Source: Isoetes taiwanensis
Lineage: Eukaryota > Streptophyta > Lycopodiopsida > Isoetales > Isoetaceae
Length of the DNA: 64,000 nt
Direction of reading: 5' to 3'
Assembly (NCBI GenBank): GCA_021234155.1
Contig: JAJEKV010000210.1
Coordinates: 655,501 to 719,500 of the forward strand
This document shows positions 60,070 through 64,000 of the stretch, piece after piece (within the stretch, counting starts at the first letter, position 1; every line of letters begins with the position of its first letter). Position numbers and translations under genes: made by a program. Below the pieces are notes generated by a model. That model had not been told where the DNA came from, ran no database searches, and was given only the letters and a program-made list of their open reading frames with translations.

Positions 60070-60330
60070 ATTTGTAAAACCTAGAATATAGAATAAAGAA
60101 TATAAAATATAGAATAGATTTTTTAATGTCCATGAAGATCAAGAGGCCATGGAACCTAAACAATGGCCTAGTATAATCATTATTACTAGGATTACAAAAC
60201 CCCTTGCCTCGAAAGGTTTTCAAGGGAAAAATCTTTACAGTAATGATGATATTAGACAAGCAAGAAAAAAATATAAGTAGACCATGATGACTGCTAAGGG
60301 CTCAGTAATTGAAGATGCCCATCTAGAATA
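60070..60330 (-). mobile_element. 5'-truncated 3'-UTR copy of the second LINE family
   Basis: Positions 60119-60319 match 36206-36407 (about 85 percent by eye), both on the minus strand. The sense 3' end runs into TATTCTA-like pentamer sequence at 60078-60116, as in the copy at 36.18 kb. Confidence 0.8.
60176..60250 (-). ncRNA. U-tract stem-loop (ENE-like), third copy
   Basis: Sense: lower helix AUCAU-C-AUUACU with AGUAAU-A-AUGAU, U loops UUUUU and GUUUUG, upper helix CCCUUG with CAAGGG, bulge AAAA, inner CCU-UUCG-AGG. Compared with the 36.3-kb copy, changes in the helices keep pairing. Confidence 0.65.
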
Positions 60331-60519
60331 TCTCTACTAACCATAATGAAGAAGCTAGTGCATGAACCGTCTCTGTATGCAGCCAACCACCATATTTGAA
60401 CAGTCTTGAAGAACTTCTGCCGTACATCGCAATCGTTTTTGGCTAGTGCTACAAGATTAGTTCCGACCGAATCAAAACCCTAGCCTTCACTGGTTTTGCC
60501 AAGAAATTTTGAATCTTGA

Positions 60520-60880
60520 AATCTTAGCTTTTCTTATTTTTCCATACTATTTCTGAATGTCAAGCAAAATGTGCCCTTAGAGAAAAAATATTTTCAATCA
60601 TCTTTGCAAAACTTTACCTTTGTTATATGCCAAGTGACGTGCTATAGCTTCATGCATGAGAATTTTTTGACAGATGAGCATTTTTTTTAGAGATACCATC
60701 ATTAGTTGATATTGCATGCAAGCCCTTTTGCTTGCTAATGTCAAATGTCCGACATGCATAGCATCTTGTCACGAAATTTTCATAAGTGTAATCTTGAAAC
60801 CTTAGCTTTTCTAATTTTGCCATTATATTTTGAGCGTTAAGCAAAATGTGCCCTTAGAGAAAAAAACATTTTCAATCATC
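60520..60880 (+). repeat. About 110-bp dispersed duplication
   Basis: The block at 60510-60605 (aatcttgaaa.cttagctttt, caagcaaaatgtgccc) recurs at 60788-60880 in the same orientation. Confidence 0.75.
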
Positions 60881-60889
60881 TGCAAACAA

Positions 60890-61745
60890 ATATGCAGGCA
60901 AAGAAATTAATTTTAATGGTGTGCTGTAGCTTCAAAAGGTCAATATGAATCTAAAATTAAGGAGATGCACAATTTTCAAAATGCTAAGCCATGAATTTAC
61001 TCCAATTTCGATAAGTGTTTAATTCAATGGATGTCTGCAAATATGGATCTCTATATTTCAATGTTCAATTCTATATTCCTATATCTCCCATATGACGTAT
61101 ACAATGTATTAAGTTACTTAGAAACTGACATAACACCTTCCAAGTGTTATTTAATCAGTGGGAGTGTATTCTTCTTATACATATCAATCTACGTACTCTT
61201 TTAGATGAATACCAAATGGTATTAGAAGTTCAAAAGAAAAGGACATAAAAAGAAAAGAAAAAAGAAATCCAGCCATTGCTAGCCTCAACATCAGTCCACT
61301 AGCAAGTGCTCTACTAAAGGTCAATTCCCTCAGTAGTGTTATCTGCACACACTTAGATCCGAAAATCCATGGTGGCATTTGTATTCCAAAACATCAAGCA
61401 TTTAGCATTTATTCTAGACTTGAGACAACAACTAAATGAAAAGTGTAGCTTCAAAGGTTCAAGAAAAGTGCAAATTGTGAAGTTTCTCGAAATGGACTAG
61501 TTAGACTTGCAATTAGCTTCAAAAGTTTAATACTTATAAGATGCTTGTCTCTTATTCTCGCAATGTGGTCTGCAACATTCCAAATAGAATTAGGAAATTT
61601 CTTGGGAATTGACATTCGATAGACGTTAATCGATGTTAATAGCTTTCAAGGTAGCAATTCAATAAATTTCTCATTGGACCATTCACGTAGAGAAAATAAG
61701 GAAACTTAATTAGAATACCTACTAGCAGTTAAAACAAAGAGAAGA
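60890..61745. other. Unassigned DNA
   Basis: No gene or repeat structure recognised; AT-rich with short frames only. Confidence 0.5.
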
Positions 61746-61748
61746 GAA

Positions 61749-61872
61749 CAACACTTCTACTATTATATGACACATGACAACCATGATATATAGCATTTCT
61801 AATATTATATGACATGTGATACAACCATGATATATAGCAACACTTCTAGTATTATATGACACATGACACAAC
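61749..61872 (+). repeat. Three diverged units of about 45-50 bp
   Basis: Each contains cttcta.tattatatgaca, a short spacer, and acaaccatgatatatagc or a variant. Confidence 0.75.
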
Positions 61873-61908
61873 TATGTTATGAAAAAAACACTTGCAAGCA
61901 GAAATCCA

Positions 61909-61985
61909 CAGAGAGAGAGAGGGAGGGAGGGAGGGAGGGAGAGAGAGAAATGAAATGAGAAATGAAATGAAATGAAATGAAATGT
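61909..61985 (+). repeat. Compound microsatellite: GA, GGGA and GAAAT/AAATG pentamers
   Basis: (GA)n, then (GGGA)n, (GA)n, and (GAAAT)n. On the minus strand it follows the C-terminal zinc-finger fragment of a LINE, the position of a LINE tail. Confidence 0.9.
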
Positions 61986-62039
61986 ATATAAATATCACGT
62001 CTGCAGACCACCAGGCCTATGAGACGTTCAACGAGTACA

Positions 62040-62326
62040 GTCAACATTGTAGAAAATATCTTCTAATGCATCTTCAGATAGAAATGCATTAGCTCCCTCC
62101 CACTCATCCTCAGTTCTCTCTTTACAATTAGATAATTTCAATAAATGGTCTCAATGCTCAAGCACTTCTATAATGAATTGTCCTATCTTAGTGCTTGGTA
62201 GATCAAAAAAGTCCCTCAAATTATCACAAGTAACTTGATACTTACCCCTAAGATATGTATACGCTGAACAACTTAGAAGCGTATGTGCTTCATCTTCAAC
62301 GGCATTCGCACCACACAGCTTACATA
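62040..62326 (-). pseudogene. LINE C-terminal zinc-finger fragment
   Basis: The sense strand reads CKLCGANAVEDEAHTLLSC then SAYTYLRGKYQ, a Cys-Cys-His-Cys finger aligned with CACCQLLIIEDESHTLLRC of the 36-kb LINE, and ends at a stop near 62151. It is interrupted at 62326 by the LTR of the next element. Confidence 0.75.
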
Positions 62327-62583
62327 TGTTAAGAATCGGATAAAGGCAGCAAGAATCAACGAAAGAGAGCAATAGAGCAAGCAAGAAAGAACGGCTAACT
62401 TCAAATTATGAATGTAGAGTACATGTACTTATAGAACAAAGCTGATTCTAACGTCTCTATCCTAACTAACTATGCCACGTCACTGATCCTTGATGTGGCT
62501 CAAATATGGCTTACATGCATGTATCTTAACAGCCTCTCTTAAGCCATATTTGCATAGTAAAAGAAAACTACTGCTGTAAAACA
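62327..62583 (-). repeat. 3' LTR of the gag-only element (257 bp)
   Basis: In sense it begins TGTTTTACAGCAG and ends ATTCTTAACA. Its low-coordinate half is repeated at 63875-64000 with few differences. Confidence 0.87.
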
Positions 62584-62598
62584 TCCTCCCTTAAACGG
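62584..62598 (-). promoter_or_regulatory. Polypurine tract
   Basis: Sense sequence AAGGGAGGA immediately precedes the 3' LTR, the primer site for plus-strand DNA synthesis in LTR elements. Confidence 0.7.
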
Positions 62599-62619
62599 AA
62601 CGTTTACTAATGTAAGATC

Positions 62620-63400
62620 CTAGCTTCTAGTACATATATTCGTCCTCCTCCTCTTGCCTCCTCGATGAGAAGAGTCTTGAACTTCAATTGCAACCAAATT
62701 TCGTTCAGTAGTAAGAGAGAGCTTGGACATTTCAAGAAGAGGTGCTTCTTCAATCTTGGAGCATTCTTTGAACCGGTGACCCTTGCCACCACATTTAGAG
62801 CAAAAGGTGCGATGGGGACAATCTTTGAGCCAATGCCCTTGCCTCTCCACAGTAAAAACAATCACCTCTTTTAACTTTAGGATCTTTCTTTTGAACCCGA
62901 TGGTAGAAGCTTTGTCACCCACTTTCTCGCTTTGATGTTGTTGGTTTGATATCTTGCTGTAATAAAATGGAGGATAACCGATCTAATTTGATTGGCGTCT
63001 CCCTTAACTCAATAGCCGTGACTACATGATCAAAAGTCGATGGAAGCCCAAAGTAAGGACTGGATAACGCCTTTGTCTTCCAAATGCACACCCCGCCGCC
63101 AAAGCCACTTTCGAGTCCGCATGATCTTGCCAAGATAGTCATGCATGCCTTTGCAATCGAAAGCTTGTTATCATGCATGACATCCTTTAGGTAACAAATC
63201 CCGGCATCATTGGTATTTTCATAGACCGGGATTTAAGCCGATCCCATGTCTTTGCGGTGAAAGTCTTCAACCCCCGCAATGTGATTCCCCAACAGCGGGG
63301 ATCAAGACTCATCTTGAGCATTCCCAATGCTTTTGTGCTGATCTTCTTTGTCGCTTCATTTTAACAGTTGAAACTTGGGTCTAAAACATCATCCGCACCA
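62620..63400 (-). pseudogene. Copia-type Gag (UBN2-like) with CCHC zinc knuckles
   Basis: The sense strand contains FGLPSTFDHVVTAIEL and LSSILLQQD (UBN2/retrotran_gag region), a first knuckle CFYCGE / QGHWLKDC split by a one-base slip, and a perfect second knuckle CSKCGGKGHRFKEC (C-x2-C-x4-H-x4-C), ending with a basic GGKRRRTN tail. Frame slips near 63180 and in knuckle 1 break the frame. The role is RNA packaging in the element particle. Confidence 0.8.
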
Positions 63401-63860
63401 TTGAACCCAAGTGCTCCTTCGAAATAGATTTTCCATGCCGCATAATTTTCTCCTCAGTAAGGATGGAATTCGATTATGAGGAAGCTTCCCAGCCTCCATC
63501 TTCACCAAGAAATATGCACGATCTCCACCAAGAAATAACTAATGGAGGAGCTTTTGTCGACAAAAAGGAAGCCTCCCGCCTAAATTCAGACCGCCAAGAA
63601 AACGCGTCTGAAAAAGGTCTTTGAACCCATATTTGGCAAACGATTTTGCCTCAATAAACAATCACTCGTCCAACCAATGGACCTCAAAGGCCACGATTGG
63701 CCTTCTTCTCTCACAGATTTTGGCCTCAGGGCGCCAAAAACTGGAGCCTAAATTCTGCCCGCAGACGGGGCTGGCCGCAGCTGAATTAGCCCAATCTTGG
63801 CCTCTGAATGGACCGCTATCAACTCCTATGCACTCTCGATCCAAAGCCTTACGCCCCTTG
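63401..63860 (-). other. 5' leader and Gag N-terminal region of the LTR element
   Basis: Frames are broken; no domain identified beyond general similarity in position to Gag N-termini. The minus-strand frame at 63662-63901 crosses the primer site and LTR edge and is probably spurious. Confidence 0.45.
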
Positions 63861-63874
63861 GGCTCTCGATACCA
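63861..63874 (-). promoter_or_regulatory. Primer-binding site
   Basis: Sense TGGTATCGAGAGCC directly after the LTR end. It resembles the initiator-tRNA-Met site TGGTATCAGAGCC with one extra base. Confidence 0.6.
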
Positions 63875-64000
63875 TGTTAAGAATGGGATAAAGGCAAGCA
63901 AGAATCAACTAAAGAGAGCAATAGAGCAAGCAAGAAAGAACGGCTAACTTCAAATTATGAATGTAGAGTACATGTACTTATAGAACAAAGCTGATTCTAA
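63875..64000 (-). repeat. 5' LTR of the gag-only element, cut by the window edge
   Basis: 126 bp matching 62327-62451 of the 3' LTR. The remaining half would lie beyond position 64000. Confidence 0.87.

Larger units (their letters stand above)
62327..64000 (-). mobile_element. Gag-only LTR retrotransposon (TR-GAG-like, Ty1/copia-type gag), right end outside window
   Basis: Direct repeats at 62327-62583 and from 63875 are LTRs (TG...CA; sense start TGTTTTACAG, end CTTAACA). A primer-binding site abuts the upstream LTR and a polypurine tract abuts the downstream LTR. The roughly 1.28-kb interior encodes only gag. No protease, integrase or reverse transcriptase fits, so it depends on an autonomous partner. 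It is inserted in the LINE fragment at 62326. Confidence 0.85.

Overview
The window is nuclear DNA of a land plant with a large, repeat-rich genome. One intact host gene is visible: a ten-exon plastid-type LL-diaminopimelate aminotransferase at 30793-33073 (+). Almost everything else is transposable elements, many nested, plus gene fragments. A decayed but recognisable SPAG6/PF16 (flagellar central-apparatus) fragment at 21.6-22.6 kb suggests a lineage whose sperm are or recently were flagellated (bryophyte, lycophyte, fern, cycad or Ginkgo). I cannot name the species. Layout. (1) 2160-26465 is one CACTA DNA transposon (11-bp terminal match, 3-bp target duplication AAT) carrying a TNP2-type transposase (Transposase_21, DUF4218, DUF4216; minus strand), a plus-strand accessory gene, and a block of captured intron-bearing gene fragments (TORTIFOLIA1-like, ankyrin, TTC5-like, SPAG6-like). 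An L1-type LINE (2726-15136, minus, 19-bp target duplication) is inserted in the last transposase codons. That LINE is itself interrupted by a 5.7-kb inverted-repeat element (4048-9778, duplication TAAT). Removing each insert restores the host reading frame or gene end. (2) 26.5-30.8 kb holds a SINE-like head, a 448-bp tandem duplication, microsatellites and the 3' part of a chromovirus pol gene. (3) The aminotransferase gene follows, then about 3 kb of unassigned DNA with a weak minus-strand gene candidate at 34.1-35.3 kb. (4) About 36.15-47.5 kb is a second LINE (minus; endonuclease, reverse transcriptase, zinc finger) split by a 1-kb element (38681-39699, duplication ATT) and by a second CACTA element (40080-46758, duplication AGT) whose centre is a 1.1-kb tandem array. 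(5) 47.5-51.4 kb holds a SINE-like unit, a divergent histone-H3-like pseudogene lying downstream of the tRNA-iMet primer-binding site of an LTR retrotransposon, and a PPR fragment. (6) 52-64 kb holds a TTAGG-type pentamer array, a hAT transposase remnant, several tandem duplications, LINE remnants and a gag-only LTR element running off the right edge. The least expected signals are: a repeated RNA stem-loop with opposed U tracts, at 36.3, 38.9 and 60.2 kb, whose helices covary and which resembles ENE-type poly(A)-clamping elements; the histone H3-like reading frame in a retrotransposon leader-proximal position; and the three-level nest with captured cytoskeletal and flagellar gene fragments.
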